27,442 nt of DNA from an uncultured Clostridia bacterium (GTDB lineage Bacteria; Bacillota; Clostridia; Oscillospirales; Acutalibacteraceae), in contig CAMGDK010000005.1 of assembly GCA_946042285.1 (NCBI GenBank), positions 1 through 27,442 on the forward strand, read 5' to 3'. Of this stretch, positions 16,303 through 25,342 are shown in pieces. The position numbers and the translations under genes are program-made. A model generated the notes under the pieces. The model did not search any database and was not told the DNA's origin. It worked only from the letters and a program-made list of their open reading frames with translations. The stretch's first letter is position 1. Every line of letters begins with the position of its first letter.

Positions 16303-18329
16303 TGTCTTATAAAAAATGGGTCGTAGCAGATGCCGACAAGGATACGGCATCTGTTTTGAGTGAAAAACTTAATATTGATCCTTTTATTGCATTTTTACTT
16401 GTTACAAGAGGAATTAAAGACGAGCTTACAGCCTCTGAATTTATTTCGGATAGTTGTAGGTTTGTTTCGCCGCTATCATTTAAGGATATGGATAAGGCTG
16501 TCAGTCGTATAAATTTGGCTCTTGATAACTGTGAAAAAATTTGTGTTTTCGGTGACTATGACTGTGACGGAGTTACCGCTACCGCATTACTCGTAAGCTT
16601 TCTTGAGAGCCTTGGCGCAGACGTATTTTATTACATTCCGGATCGTATAACAGATGGGTACGGAATGAATTTTAAAGCTATTGATTACATCAAGGAATGC
16701 GGCACAAAGTTGATTATTACCGTCGATAACGGTATTTCTGCTTTTGATGAGGCTAAATACATTTACTCGCTCGGAATGGAGCTTGTTGTAACAGATCATC
16801 ACCAGATAGACAAAAGGCTTCCTGAGGCTGAAGCGGTTGTTAATCCGCACAGGGAGGACAATGATTTAACCTTTAAAAGCTATTCGGGTGTAGGCGTAGC
16901 GTTTAAGCTTGCCTGCGCATTGTACGATGGCGATGTTGATGAAATGATTGAGCAGTACGCTGATTTGGTTGCTATCGGGACAATAGGTGATGTTGTTTCT
17001 CTAAAAAGCGAAAACAGAGAGCTTGTAAAAGCAGGCTTAAGGCTGATTAGTGACAATTCAAGAATAGGTGTTTGCGCACTTAAGTCTGTTGCTGGCTGTG
17101 ATAATAATGTTTCGGCGGGTGCTGTTGCATTTCAGCTTTGTCCGAGAATAAATGCCGCAGGCAGAATGGACCGTGCTTCTATTGCGGTTGAGCTGCTTTT
17201 GTCAGATGATTATGAGGATGCTTGCTTCAAAGCAGAACAGCTAAATACTGAAAATACTCACAGACATGAGGTTGAGAATAATATTATTAAGGCTCTTGAT
17301 GGACAGATTGCGAAAAATCCGTTTTTAATTCAAGACAGAGTAATAGTATTGGCAGGAGATGGATTTCATAAGGGTGTTGTAGGAATATGCGCGGCTCATA
17401 TTGCAGAAAAGTACGGCAAGCCTGCAATTGTTTTAGGTATTGATGAAAACGGTGAGGCTACCGGCTCTGCAAGGAGCATCGAGGGCTTTAATATATTTGA
17501 CGCTATTATGTCCTGTCGTTCTTTATTAAGCCATTTCGGTGGTCATCCGTTAGCTGCAGGACTTGGACTGAATGCTGATGATATAGATGAGTTTAGACTG
17601 CAAATAAATAATTTTGCTGAATTAAACTATCCTGTTATGCCTGTACAAACATTGAATATTGACTGCAAGCTTTCTCCTTTTTATCTTAACACTGATCTTG
17701 TTGAAAGCCTTGAACTCCTTGAACCGTACGGTGCAGATAATTTACAGCCGATATTCGGTCTGTATAATTTCACATTAATGAGTGTTACGCCTATCGGCGA
17801 GGGAAGGCATGTACGCCTTGAAATTACAAAGAAAAACAAAGCTGTTCGGGTGGTTAAATTTAAGACTACTGTTGATGATATTCCTTATAAAGTCGGTGAC
17901 AATATAGATCTTGCAGTTAAGCTTTCGGAAAATTTTTATAAGGGCAAAAAGTTCTTATCTGTTCAAGCGGTTGACATACGCAAAAGCGGCATTGACTATG
18001 ACAGGTATTTTAATGAAAAATCACAATATGAATTATTTAAACTCGGTAAGTTAGACTCTGCCGTTGTTTATCCCGACAGGGATGCCTGCTCATATATTTA
18101 CAGGTTTTTAAAGCAGAACAACGGGTGGAATTTCAGCATCGACGACTTGTATTTTGAGCTTTGCTCAAAAATCACCTACGGTCAGCTTAATTACGCCTTA
18201 GAGGCTTTTATTCAAAGCGGCTTAATCACATTAAATGACTCTGTTGTTCTGAATAAGGTTACAGAAAAGAAGGATCTTGAAGGAACAGATATATTAAAAT
18301 CATTGAAGGGAAGGCTGAAAATTGACTGA
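16302..18329 (+). CDS. recJ: Single-stranded-DNA 5'-3' exonuclease RecJ
   Basis: Degrades single-stranded DNA from the 5' end in recombination and repair. Its DHH phosphoesterase domain has GDYDCDGVTATALL (G84-D85-Y86-D87-x-D89) and the TDHHQ motif (D165-H166-H167). The second metal and substrate region includes the AAGRMDRAS segment, and the DHHA1 domain ends GGHPLAAGL. An OB-fold-like and C-terminal extension bring the total to 675 residues, normal for clostridial RecJ. It overlaps hisE by 1 nt with only a weak AGGT ribosome binding site, and overlaps rsh by 8 nt, so translation is probably coupled. In related genomes I would expect apt between recJ and rsh; it is missing here. Confidence 0.96.
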   Translation: MSYKKWVVADADKDTASVLSEKLNIDPFIAFLLVTRGIKDELTASEFISDSCRFVSPLSFKDMDKAVSRINLALDNCEKICVFGDYDCDGVTATALLVSFLESLGADVFYYIPDRITDGYGMNFKAIDYIKECGTKLIITVDNGISAFDEAKYIYSLGMELVVTDHHQIDKRLPEAEAVVNPHREDNDLTFKSYSGVGVAFKLACALYDGDVDEMIEQYADLVAIGTIGDVVSLKSENRELVKAGLRLISDNSRIGVCALKSVAGCDNNVSAGAVAFQLCPRINAAGRMDRASIAVELLLSDDYEDACFKAEQLNTENTHRHEVENNIIKALDGQIAKNPFLIQDRVIVLAGDGFHKGVVGICAAHIAEKYGKPAIVLGIDENGEATGSARSIEGFNIFDAIMSCRSLLSHFGGHPLAAGLGLNADDIDEFRLQINNFAELNYPVMPVQTLNIDCKLSPFYLNTDLVESLELLEPYGADNLQPIFGLYNFTLMSVTPIGEGRHVRLEITKKNKAVRVVKFKTTVDDIPYKVGDNIDLAVKLSENFYKGKKFLSVQAVDIRKSGIDYDRYFNEKSQYELFKLGKLDSAVVYPDRDACSYIYRFLKQNNGWNFSIDDLYFELCSKITYGQLNYALEAFIQSGLITLNDSVVLNKVTEKKDLEGTDILKSLKGRLKID

Positions 18330-20532
18330 AATTGCATATGAAGATTATGATGACGGCTTTGCAGATTTTTTTGAAGAAATTAAGCTTAACCCTCAGTATG
18401 ATGTTGAGTTAATAGAAAAAGCATATAATCTGGCTGAGGATGCGCACAGAAATCAGCGAAGGCGTTCAGGTGAGCCTTATATTATGCACCCTGTTGCAGT
18501 TGCAAAAATTCTTACAAAGCTCGGTATGGATAACGAATGTATTATTGGCGCATTGCTCCACGATGTTGTTGAGGATACAGAGTACGACCTTGACTATATT
18601 CGTAAAGAATTCGGCGACGAGGTTGCTTTGCTTGTTGACGGCGTTACAAAGCTTGGTCAAATTCCGCTCTCTACAAGAGAAGAGGTTCAGGCAGAGAATA
18701 TAAGAAAAATGTTCATCGCAATGAACGAGGATGTACGAGTTATCATTATTAAGCTTTGTGACAGATTGCATAATATGAGAACTCTTGAACACATGCCTGA
18801 ATATAAGCAAAGAGAAAAAAGCTTGGAAACTCTTGAAATATATGCTCCGATTGCTCATCGTCTCGGTATCCGTGCCATTAAAGAGGAGCTTGAAGACCTT
18901 GCTATTTACTACCTTGATCCAATCGCGTATAAAGAGATAGAGAAAAACCTATCTATGAAGAAGGAGCAGGGTGAGGGCTTCTTAAAGGATATTACTCAGC
19001 AGATTGATGAGAGAATATCTCCTATAATGTCAAATATTCAAATTACATCAAGAGTCAAATCCGTTCACGGTATTTTCAGAAAGGTTTATATCAAGGGTAA
19101 AAACTTTGAGCAGATTTTTGATATTTATGCAGTTAGAATTATCGTTGATTCATTGATTGATTGCTACAACGCTCTTGGCATTGTGCACGATATGTTTCGT
19201 CCTCTTCCCGGCAGATTCAAGGATTATATTTCCACACCTAAGCCAAACATGTATCAATCTCTTCACACTACCGTTTTATCAAAAACAGGTATTCCGTTTG
19301 AAATACAGATAAGAACATGGGAAATGCACAGAACCGCCGAATTCGGTATCGCTGCTCACTGGAAATACAAGCTCGGTAAGGGCGGCAAGGATGAAATAGA
19401 TAACAGCCTTGAGTGGATTAACAAGATGATTGAAGCGGGTAACAATACGGAAACCCCTGAAGAGCTTGTTACAACAATTAAGGGCGATCTTTCTATTGAT
19501 GAAGTTTATGTGTTCACTCCTCGCGGTGATGTAAAGAGTCTTCCAAAGGGCGCAACGGTTATTGATTTTGCTTATGCAATTCACTCCGCTGTCGGCAACA
19601 AAATGATAGGTGCTAAGGTTGACGGTAAAATCGTCAATCTTGATTATAAGGTTAAGACCGGTCAAATTGTTGAAATACTTACTTCAAATCAACAGGGTAA
19701 GGGTCCGAGCAGAGATTGGCTTTCGATTGTTACAACCGGTGAGGCAAGAAGTAAGATTCGTTCGTGGTTTAAAAAGGAACGAAGGGACGAGAATATTGTT
19801 GAGGGCAAAAGCATCGTTGAGCATGAGTTTAAGCGCAACTATATAAGACTTGAGTCGGATGACTATATTAAATTTGTTGAAAAAATTGCAGAACGACAGC
19901 ATTTTGCATCTCTTGATGATTTTTATGCTGCGGTCGGCTACGGCGGTATTCAAATATCAAGACTTATGCCGGGTATTAAGGACGAATATAATCGTAACTG
20001 GAAGCCCAAGGAGTCTCTTAATACTGCAGTATTACCTAACAACGCCAATAGTGTAAGGCGTGAGGTGAAGAGTACAAACGGCATAGTTGTTGAGGGTATT
20101 GATAATTGTCTAATAAAAATTGCAAGATGCTGTTCACCTATTCCGGGCGAACCTATCATAGGCTTTATCAATAGAGGCACAGGTCTAACGATTCACAGAA
20201 GGGATTGTGTAAATGTTCCGCTGAATATTTCCGTTTCTCCGGAGCCTGACAGATGGGTTAGAGCTTATTGGGACAGTAATGTTCAAATCGAGGCAAGATC
20301 TACTCTTGATGTATATGCTATTGACAGAGACGGAGTATTGCTTGACATTGCATCAAAGTTAGCAAATGCTCATGTAAAAATTCATTCTATAAACGCTCGT
20401 CCCATAAGTGACGGTAATTGCCTTACTACTATGACGATTACAGTCAATTCTAAGGAGCATCTAAACAGTATAGAAAAGATTTTGAGGAAAATTGAGGGCG
20501 TTTATCACATTGAAAGAAGCGGTGAAAAATGA
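18322..20532 (+). CDS. rsh: Bifunctional (p)ppGpp synthetase/hydrolase, RelA/SpoT family
   Basis: Makes and degrades the stringent-response alarmone. Domains in order: N-terminal HD hydrolase with H80-D81 in LLHDVVEDT, synthetase domain at about 210-350 containing the RFKD motif (298-301), TGS (about 395-455), a zinc-finger-like CCSPIPGEP segment, and a C-terminal ACT domain. RFKD rather than an acidic ExDD form is the hallmark of bifunctional enzymes. The 736-residue length is standard. The start is TTG 18322, inside the end of recJ, with GGGAAGG about 8 nt upstream; there is no ATG before the conserved region. It overlaps dtd by 4 nt. Position at the end of a histidine operon is unusual. 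Confidence 0.96.
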   Translation: MTEIAYEDYDDGFADFFEEIKLNPQYDVELIEKAYNLAEDAHRNQRRRSGEPYIMHPVAVAKILTKLGMDNECIIGALLHDVVEDTEYDLDYIRKEFGDEVALLVDGVTKLGQIPLSTREEVQAENIRKMFIAMNEDVRVIIIKLCDRLHNMRTLEHMPEYKQREKSLETLEIYAPIAHRLGIRAIKEELEDLAIYYLDPIAYKEIEKNLSMKKEQGEGFLKDITQQIDERISPIMSNIQITSRVKSVHGIFRKVYIKGKNFEQIFDIYAVRIIVDSLIDCYNALGIVHDMFRPLPGRFKDYISTPKPNMYQSLHTTVLSKTGIPFEIQIRTWEMHRTAEFGIAAHWKYKLGKGGKDEIDNSLEWINKMIEAGNNTETPEELVTTIKGDLSIDEVYVFTPRGDVKSLPKGATVIDFAYAIHSAVGNKMIGAKVDGKIVNLDYKVKTGQIVEILTSNQQGKGPSRDWLSIVTTGEARSKIRSWFKKERRDENIVEGKSIVEHEFKRNYIRLESDDYIKFVEKIAERQHFASLDDFYAAVGYGGIQISRLMPGIKDEYNRNWKPKESLNTAVLPNNANSVRREVKSTNGIVVEGIDNCLIKIARCCSPIPGEPIIGFINRGTGLTIHRRDCVNVPLNISVSPEPDRWVRAYWDSNVQIEARSTLDVYAIDRDGVLLDIASKLANAHVKIHSINARPISDGNCLTTMTITVNSKEHLNSIEKILRKIEGVYHIERSGEK

Positions 20533-20981
20533 TTGCAGTATTACAAAGAGTTAAGCACGCATCGGTAACAATTGACGGTGCTTTACACAGTAAAATAGAT
20601 AATGGCTTGTTAGTTTTGCTCGGAGTATGCGACGGCGACGATAAATCCGATGCAGATAAGCTTGTAAAGAAGATTCCTGTATTGAGAATTTTTGAAGATG
20701 ACAACGGTAAAATGAACCTTTCATGTGCAGACATCGGCGGAGAAATTTTGCTTGTATCACAATTTACATTGTGCGCCGATTGCTCTCACGGCAGAAGACC
20801 GAGTTTTACTAAATCCGCACCTCCGTCGCAAGCTGATGAGCTTTACGAATACACTGCAAGGATGTTAAAATCAACCGAGGTAAAGGATGTCAAAACCGGT
20901 GTTTTCGGTGCAGATATGAAGGTGGAGCTTCTTAACGACGGACCGGTCACCATAATTTTAGACAGTAAGGATTTGAAATAA
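20529..20981 (+). CDS. dtd: D-aminoacyl-tRNA deacylase
   Basis: Removes D-amino acids (and glycine from tRNA-Ala) wrongly attached to tRNA. The 150-residue dimeric enzyme shows its active-site pieces: LLVSQFTLCAD with the conserved Ser-Gln-Phe-Thr, the GRRPSFTKSAPP loop, and ELLNDGPVTIIL near the end, which carries the cross-subunit Gly-Pro motif. The ATG overlaps the rsh stop by 4 nt (ATGA). The rsh-dtd pairing is common in Firmicutes. Confidence 0.96.
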   Translation: MIAVLQRVKHASVTIDGALHSKIDNGLLVLLGVCDGDDKSDADKLVKKIPVLRIFEDDNGKMNLSCADIGGEILLVSQFTLCADCSHGRRPSFTKSAPPSQADELYEYTARMLKSTEVKDVKTGVFGADMKVELLNDGPVTIILDSKDLK

Positions 20982-21595
20982 TGCTTGAGGTTAAAAGTGC
21001 TGTATTTGGCAGCCTGCAAAATAATTGCTATTTGATTACCGATGTTGACAGTGGTGAAAGCGCACTTGTCGATTGTACTGAATACAGCGACAAAATGAAG
21101 AAATTTATTGATGGTGCAAATCTTAAGTATATTTTATTAACACACGGTCATTTTGACCATATCGGCGGTGTTGAATCTGTTAAAAAGAATACTGGAGCAA
21201 AGGTTGTAATTAGCGCACAGGATGAAAAAATGCTGTCGTCTTCAAGGGAAAGTCTTGCGGCATTTGCAGGTGCTTTTCATGAAAACACAGCTGCCGATAT
21301 AATTGTAAATGACGGCGACGAGCTCTTGCTGGGTAACAGTGTAATAAAGGTTATACTAACTCCCGGTCACACAAAGGGCGGCGTGTGTTATATTTGTGAT
21401 AACAAGATTTTTACCGGTGACACTCTGTTCTTTTGCTCGTGCGGCAGAACAGATTTTCCCGGTGGCTCATATACAGAGATTGTTGAAAGTCTTAAGCGCA
21501 TCGCCGCTCTCGATGGTGATTATACCCTTTATCCCGGTCATGACAGAATTTCAACCCTATCATTTGAAAGATGTAATAATCCCTATATGAAATAA
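20981..21595 (+). CDS. Glyoxalase-II-like metallo-beta-lactamase hydrolase
   Basis: Small cytosolic MBL-fold hydrolase of the YqgX / glyoxalase II type, 204 residues. Metal ligands are H55-x-H57-x-D59-H60 in THGHFDHIGG. The downstream TPGHTKGG, TGDTLFF and YPGHD segments provide the remaining histidines and the bridging Asp. There is no signal peptide. No glyoxalase-II substrate-binding C-terminal domain is obvious, so the substrate is uncertain (thioester or sulfur metabolite hydrolases belong to this group). AAGGA precedes the ATG, which overlaps the dtd stop by one base. The rsh-dtd-MBL-hemZ order is, from memory, common in clostridia. Confidence 0.9.
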   Translation: MLEVKSAVFGSLQNNCYLITDVDSGESALVDCTEYSDKMKKFIDGANLKYILLTHGHFDHIGGVESVKKNTGAKVVISAQDEKMLSSSRESLAAFAGAFHENTAADIIVNDGDELLLGNSVIKVILTPGHTKGGVCYICDNKIFTGDTLFFCSCGRTDFPGGSYTEIVESLKRIAALDGDYTLYPGHDRISTLSFERCNNPYMK

Positions 21596-21597
21596 TT

Positions 21598-23025
21598 ATG
21601 ATACTTAAAAATATAAACCACAGCTGTTCATACGATACAGAGAAGATTTGTACTATTTTCTTCCCGGATGAAAGAATAAAAAACGACGAAACACAAGATG
21701 TTTCCGTCATCACAAAAAAAGAGAAAAATACTATAAGTGTTGATGCAATAGTTTACGGAAAAGCCATGACTAAATCGGCAACGCTTGAGCAAGATGAGGA
21801 TATAGCTTATGCTATGTCCGTTTTGCTGTTTGATGTTTTATCGAGCTTAACAGGCTTTAAACCGCCGTGGGGCATTCTTTTCGGTGTTAGACCGGCGAAG
21901 CTTATGCACAGGTATGCAAATGAAGTCGGTGAGGAAAATGCAAGGAATTTATTTATTGACAGATTTCTCGCTTCACCAAGTAAAGCAAATCTTGCCTTGG
22001 AGGTTATGAAACACGAGAACAGAGTAATAAGCCTTTCACAAACAAATTCTTTTTCACTGTATATTTCAATACCATTTTGTCCAACAAGGTGTAACTATTG
22101 CTCGTTTGTATCCCATTCTATTGAGCGAACACAGAAACTTGTAAATCCTTATGTTGAGCTTCTTTGTAAGGAGCTTGAATATACTTCAAAAATTGCTAAA
22201 GACTTGAATTTGAGGCTTGAAACGATATATTGGGGAGGCGGAACGCCGACAACACTGAGTGCAGAGCAATTATCAAAAATACTTACAGTTATAAATGACT
22301 GCTTTGTTCTTAATGATTTAAGAGAATACACGGTTGAGGCAGGAAGACCTGATACAATTACTGAGCAAAAGCTTTTTGCGTTAAAGAAATTCGGTGTTGA
22401 CAGAATCAGTATAAATCCTCAAACCTTTAATGATAATGTACTCGTGGAAATCGGCAGACGGCACACTGCACAAATGGCTGTTGATTCTTTTTTGCTTGCA
22501 AGAGAATGTGGATTTGATAATATCAATATGGATTTAATTGCCGGTCTTCCTTGTGACACACTTGATTCGTTTAGGAATAGTGTTGACAGTGCTATTTCTC
22601 TTGGTGCTGATTCTGTTACAATTCATACATTGGCGAAGAAATCAGCATCATATATTGTTACAGACGATAAGGAGTACGACTTATCTGACAGGCTTCTTAC
22701 ATCAAGCATGGTTGATTATTCCTATGAAAGACTGAAAAGCGAATTGTATCATCCTTACTACATGTACAGACAGTCAAAGTCGCTCGGCAATCTTGAAAAT
22801 GTGGGTTGGGCGCAAGATGGAAGGGAATGTCTTTACAATGTTTTTATGATGGACGAAACACACAGCGTTTTCGCCGTAGGTGCCGGTGCCGTAACGAGAC
22901 TCATAAATCAAAATACAGGATATATTGAGCGTATTTATAATTATAAATATCCGTATGAATATATAGATCATTTTGATGAGGTTTTAAAGCGTAAAGATGG
23001 CATAATTTCTTTTTATCAGCAATAA
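21598..23025 (+). CDS. hemZ: HemZ-type radical SAM coproporphyrinogen dehydrogenase-like protein
   Basis: Radical SAM enzyme of the HemN/HemW superfamily, HemZ branch, usually annotated as an oxygen-independent coproporphyrinogen III oxidase; true activity in this branch is poorly settled. The HemZ-specific N-terminal domain is present (about 1-150, including ILFGVRPAKLMHRY). The radical SAM cluster cysteines are C161, C165 and C168 in PFCPTRCNYCSF, followed by YWGGGTPTTLS and EAGRPDTIT. Length is 475 residues. The ATG is 2 nt after the preceding stop and I see no ribosome binding site, so translation is probably coupled. In many relatives hisS follows; here the operon ends. Confidence 0.9.
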   Translation: MILKNINHSCSYDTEKICTIFFPDERIKNDETQDVSVITKKEKNTISVDAIVYGKAMTKSATLEQDEDIAYAMSVLLFDVLSSLTGFKPPWGILFGVRPAKLMHRYANEVGEENARNLFIDRFLASPSKANLALEVMKHENRVISLSQTNSFSLYISIPFCPTRCNYCSFVSHSIERTQKLVNPYVELLCKELEYTSKIAKDLNLRLETIYWGGGTPTTLSAEQLSKILTVINDCFVLNDLREYTVEAGRPDTITEQKLFALKKFGVDRISINPQTFNDNVLVEIGRRHTAQMAVDSFLLARECGFDNINMDLIAGLPCDTLDSFRNSVDSAISLGADSVTIHTLAKKSASYIVTDDKEYDLSDRLLTSSMVDYSYERLKSELYHPYYMYRQSKSLGNLENVGWAQDGRECLYNVFMMDETHSVFAVGAGAVTRLINQNTGYIERIYNYKYPYEYIDHFDEVLKRKDGIISFYQQ

Positions 23026-23046
23026 ATATATAATGTCATATTTGTA

Positions 23047-23075
23047 TTGCATTATTTTACATAATGTAATATAAT
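23047..23075 (+). promoter_or_regulatory. Strong sigma-A promoter of the coiled-coil gene
   Basis: TTGCAT (-35, 23047-23052), a 17-nt spacer and a perfect TATAAT (23070-23075) lie 20 nt before the start codon at 23096. The leader would be about 13 nt, just enough for the GAGGTGG ribosome binding site at 23084-23090. This is one of the best promoters in the window. Confidence 0.75.
23057..23069. promoter_or_regulatory. Operator-like palindrome within the promoter spacer
   Basis: TTACAT-A-ATGTAA is a perfect 13-nt palindrome lying exactly between the -35 and -10 boxes. It contains TACA and TGTA half-sites with a 3-nt centre, loosely like BlaI/CopY-type operators (which, as I recall, have a 2-nt centre). 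AT-rich DNA yields palindromes by chance, so this is suggestive only. Confidence 0.4.
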
Positions 23076-23095
23076 GATATTGTGAGGTGGTAATT

Positions 23096-23554
23096 ATGCC
23101 GATTACAATAAATGATATTTTTAAGTCAATGGACGGCTCTTTAAATAATCCAAAGCTTGAGGAGTTTTTCAATAAGACCAAGGAGGCTGCCGAAACGGTT
23201 GGGCAAATGAGTGCCGAAAGACTTGAATTAGGCAGAAAAAAGGTTGAATGTCTTGATGCAAAGGCTAAGCTTTCAAAAATGTATGAAAGGTTTGGCAAAT
23301 TGCAGTATTCATTATATGTCGGTGAAAATGTAGATGATAATGAAATTGCCGAGGTTGCAGACAATATAGCTGTTTTGAAAAACAGGATTGAGGAGTTTAC
23401 TGCCGACATTGAAGAGGCAAAGGCTACCTTCAATGAATCAATGGCTGCGGTAGCAAAGAAAACAAAGGATGCGTTTGGAGCAGAAAAGGATTTTGAATCG
23501 GAAGATGTTGAGGTTGTTGAAGCCCAAAGCGTAGATGTTGAGACACAGGAATAA
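23096..23554 (+). CDS. Unrecognised coiled-coil protein, 152 residues
   Basis: I do not recognise the family. The product is soluble, with no signal peptide or membrane segment, and is dominated by charged, heptad-rich helix at about residues 18-125, rich in Ala, Glu and Lys. Its only two aromatic-rich spots are around KMYERFGKLQYSLYVG. The C-terminal 25 residues are strongly acidic (Glu, Asp, Val, Gln) and probably disordered. ATG 23096 is chosen because GAGGTGG lies 5 nt upstream; an in-frame GTG at 23087 overlaps that site. The gene has its own strong promoter, an operator-like palindrome and a strong terminator, so it is a one-gene unit. It could be a structural, spore or DNA/cell-wall-associated protein; nothing in the sequence decides. 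Confidence 0.85.
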   Translation: MPITINDIFKSMDGSLNNPKLEEFFNKTKEAAETVGQMSAERLELGRKKVECLDAKAKLSKMYERFGKLQYSLYVGENVDDNEIAEVADNIAVLKNRIEEFTADIEEAKATFNESMAAVAKKTKDAFGAEKDFESEDVEVVEAQSVDVETQE

Positions 23555-23568
23555 TAAAAGGAGCTTTA

Positions 23569-23600
23569 AAGACAGTGCTTTTTTGCACTGTCTTATTTTT
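23569..23600 (+). terminator. Intrinsic terminator after the coiled-coil gene
   Basis: Perfect 10-bp stem AAGACAGTGC (23569-23578) with GCACTGTCTT (23585-23594), a 6-T loop, and an ATTTTTATTATTT tail. The ribosome binding site of the next gene begins about 14 nt after the stem. Confidence 0.9.
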
Positions 23601-23616
23601 ATTATTTGGTGATTAT

Positions 23617-25260
23617 GTGAGCGGAAGCTTAAAGCAAAAATATATATCTTCTGCATTTTTGTTAATGGTGGCAACAGTTGCGGTAAAAATTATAAGCGCT
23701 CTTTATAAAATACCGTTAACATCATATATCGGCGCTGTCGGCAGAGGATATTTTTCAACTGCATATAATCTTTGCCTTCCCATTCATGCATTGACAATGG
23801 GAGCTTTTCCTATTGCTCTTACAAAGCTTGTAAGCAGCTATGAAGCAAAAGGGAATACGGCTATGGTTAAAGCTGTAAGAGCTGCATCGAAAAAGCTTTT
23901 CTTTATTATCGGATTGTCCGGTATGATAATAATGCTTATTGCGGCAAGACCGTACTCACATATTGTCTCGGATTCAAATAATGCAGTTTATACAATAGCT
24001 GCACTTGCACCGTCTGTATTCTTCTCGTGCCTTTGTGCGTGTAACAGGGCGTTTTGCGAAGGATATATGGATATGAAATGTACATCAATTAGCCAAATTA
24101 TAGAAGCGATAATAAAAACTTTATTTGGTTTGTTATTTGCAAGAATATCTATGTCGTTGCTTATAAACGAATACCTCAACAGCGCAAGCGTATTGGGAAT
24201 TGTTCTCAAATCAGAGGAGGAGGCATTGCACACAATTTATCCGATAACATCGGCGTCTGCAATGCTCGGTGCAACATTGGGTAGTATTATCAGCTATATT
24301 TTTTCGTTGATATATGTTAATAGTAAGCATAATCTTAAAAAAGCCGATAAAGAATATAAGAGAGAAGCACTAAATGAGCTTGTTGCCATATCACTCGGTC
24401 TTGTCGGTGCAACGGCAGTACAAAGCGTATCATCTTTTTTTGATAACTTTAGTGTTCAGTATTGCTTATCGTCGTATAACACAAGCGTTCTTGAAAATAT
24501 TTTTAATTCCGGCTCGTCATCTGTTTCGACATACGCTTACGGTGTTTATTCGGCTGTTCTTGATTTTAAAAACCTTATTCCAAGCATTGTTATGTCGTTG
24601 GGTGTCGCCGCAGTACCCGCAGTGAGCTCGTCGTTTGAAAGCTCGGATCAAAGGTTTTCAAATCTTATGACAAGTATTTTTAAATACAGCACAATAATAT
24701 CAGTTACCGGCGGTGCGTTTTTAGCATTGTTTTGTAAGGATGTTTTGGACATTTTTTATTCATCAAATCCGGATATTGCTGCAAACGGATTTCGTTTGCT
24801 CTATTATTCGGGGATAACAATTTTACCGTGCTGCATTGCATCAACTGCCGTTTACTGCTCGCAGGCACTTGGATATTCAAAGAAAACAATAATCCCGTTT
24901 GCCGTATCTGCAGTTATAAGAGTGATACTTAACTTCCTACTGATACCGATTTCAAGTATAAATCTTGTAGGTGCATTGATTTCAAACTTTGTCGGATATA
25001 CGGTAATTGCATTATGGAATTTCCTAATAATTATTAAAAATACTCACTGTAATCTGAATTTTTTTGATGTACTTATAAAACCTCTTTGTGCATCTACTCT
25101 TACATTTTTTGTTGTTAAGACGGTTATCAATGGATATTTTTCGTCTATAACAGGAATGGTAGGATTATGTCTAAGGGTTTTGTTTTTTGTCGTAATACAT
25201 ATTTTGAATTTGTTTTTCTTAAAATGCATCAGTCTAAAGGATATTAAAATTCATAAATAA
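23617..25260 (+). CDS. YabM/SpoVB-like lipid-linked oligosaccharide flippase (MOP family)
   Basis: Polytopic membrane protein of the MVF/MATE-like MOP superfamily, related to SpoVB, YabM and MurJ, which move lipid-linked wall or spore precursors across the membrane. About 547 residues give roughly 14 hydrophobic segments. The start region reads KQKYISSAFLLMVATVAVKI, then YKIPLTSYIGAVGRGYFSTA, a typical SpoVB-type opening. GTG 23617 is preferred because GGTGAT sits just upstream; an in-frame GTG at 23575 lies inside the terminator hairpin. Its place before mazG, rqcP, yabP and yabQ matches B. subtilis yabM. The exact substrate is not predictable. I see no clear promoter; readthrough of the hairpin is possible. 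Confidence 0.88.
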   Translation: MSGSLKQKYISSAFLLMVATVAVKIISALYKIPLTSYIGAVGRGYFSTAYNLCLPIHALTMGAFPIALTKLVSSYEAKGNTAMVKAVRAASKKLFFIIGLSGMIIMLIAARPYSHIVSDSNNAVYTIAALAPSVFFSCLCACNRAFCEGYMDMKCTSISQIIEAIIKTLFGLLFARISMSLLINEYLNSASVLGIVLKSEEEALHTIYPITSASAMLGATLGSIISYIFSLIYVNSKHNLKKADKEYKREALNELVAISLGLVGATAVQSVSSFFDNFSVQYCLSSYNTSVLENIFNSGSSSVSTYAYGVYSAVLDFKNLIPSIVMSLGVAAVPAVSSSFESSDQRFSNLMTSIFKYSTIISVTGGAFLALFCKDVLDIFYSSNPDIAANGFRLLYYSGITILPCCIASTAVYCSQALGYSKKTIIPFAVSAVIRVILNFLLIPISSINLVGALISNFVGYTVIALWNFLIIIKNTHCNLNFFDVLIKPLCASTLTFFVVKTVINGYFSSITGMVGLCLRVLFFVVIHILNLFFLKCISLKDIKIHK

Positions 25261-25283
25261 ATGTAAAAATTTCCCCTAAACAC

Positions 25284-25312
25284 TTGAAATATTGCGGTAT
25301 TTATAGTATTAT
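25284..25312 (+). promoter_or_regulatory. Sigma-A-type promoter upstream of mazG
   Basis: TTGAAA (25284-25289), a 17-nt spacer and TATTAT (25307-25312) each match consensus at five of six positions. Transcription would begin near 25319, about 24 nt before the chosen GTG start. It would drive mazG and HU. Confidence 0.65.
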
Positions 25313-25342
25313 TCAATAGACAAGTTAGTCGGGGTGAAAACT

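Noticed and set aside
18466..18858. Reverse-strand frame over rsh (130 residues)
   Set aside because: Antisense shadow across the conserved HD domain; low-complexity and without family features.
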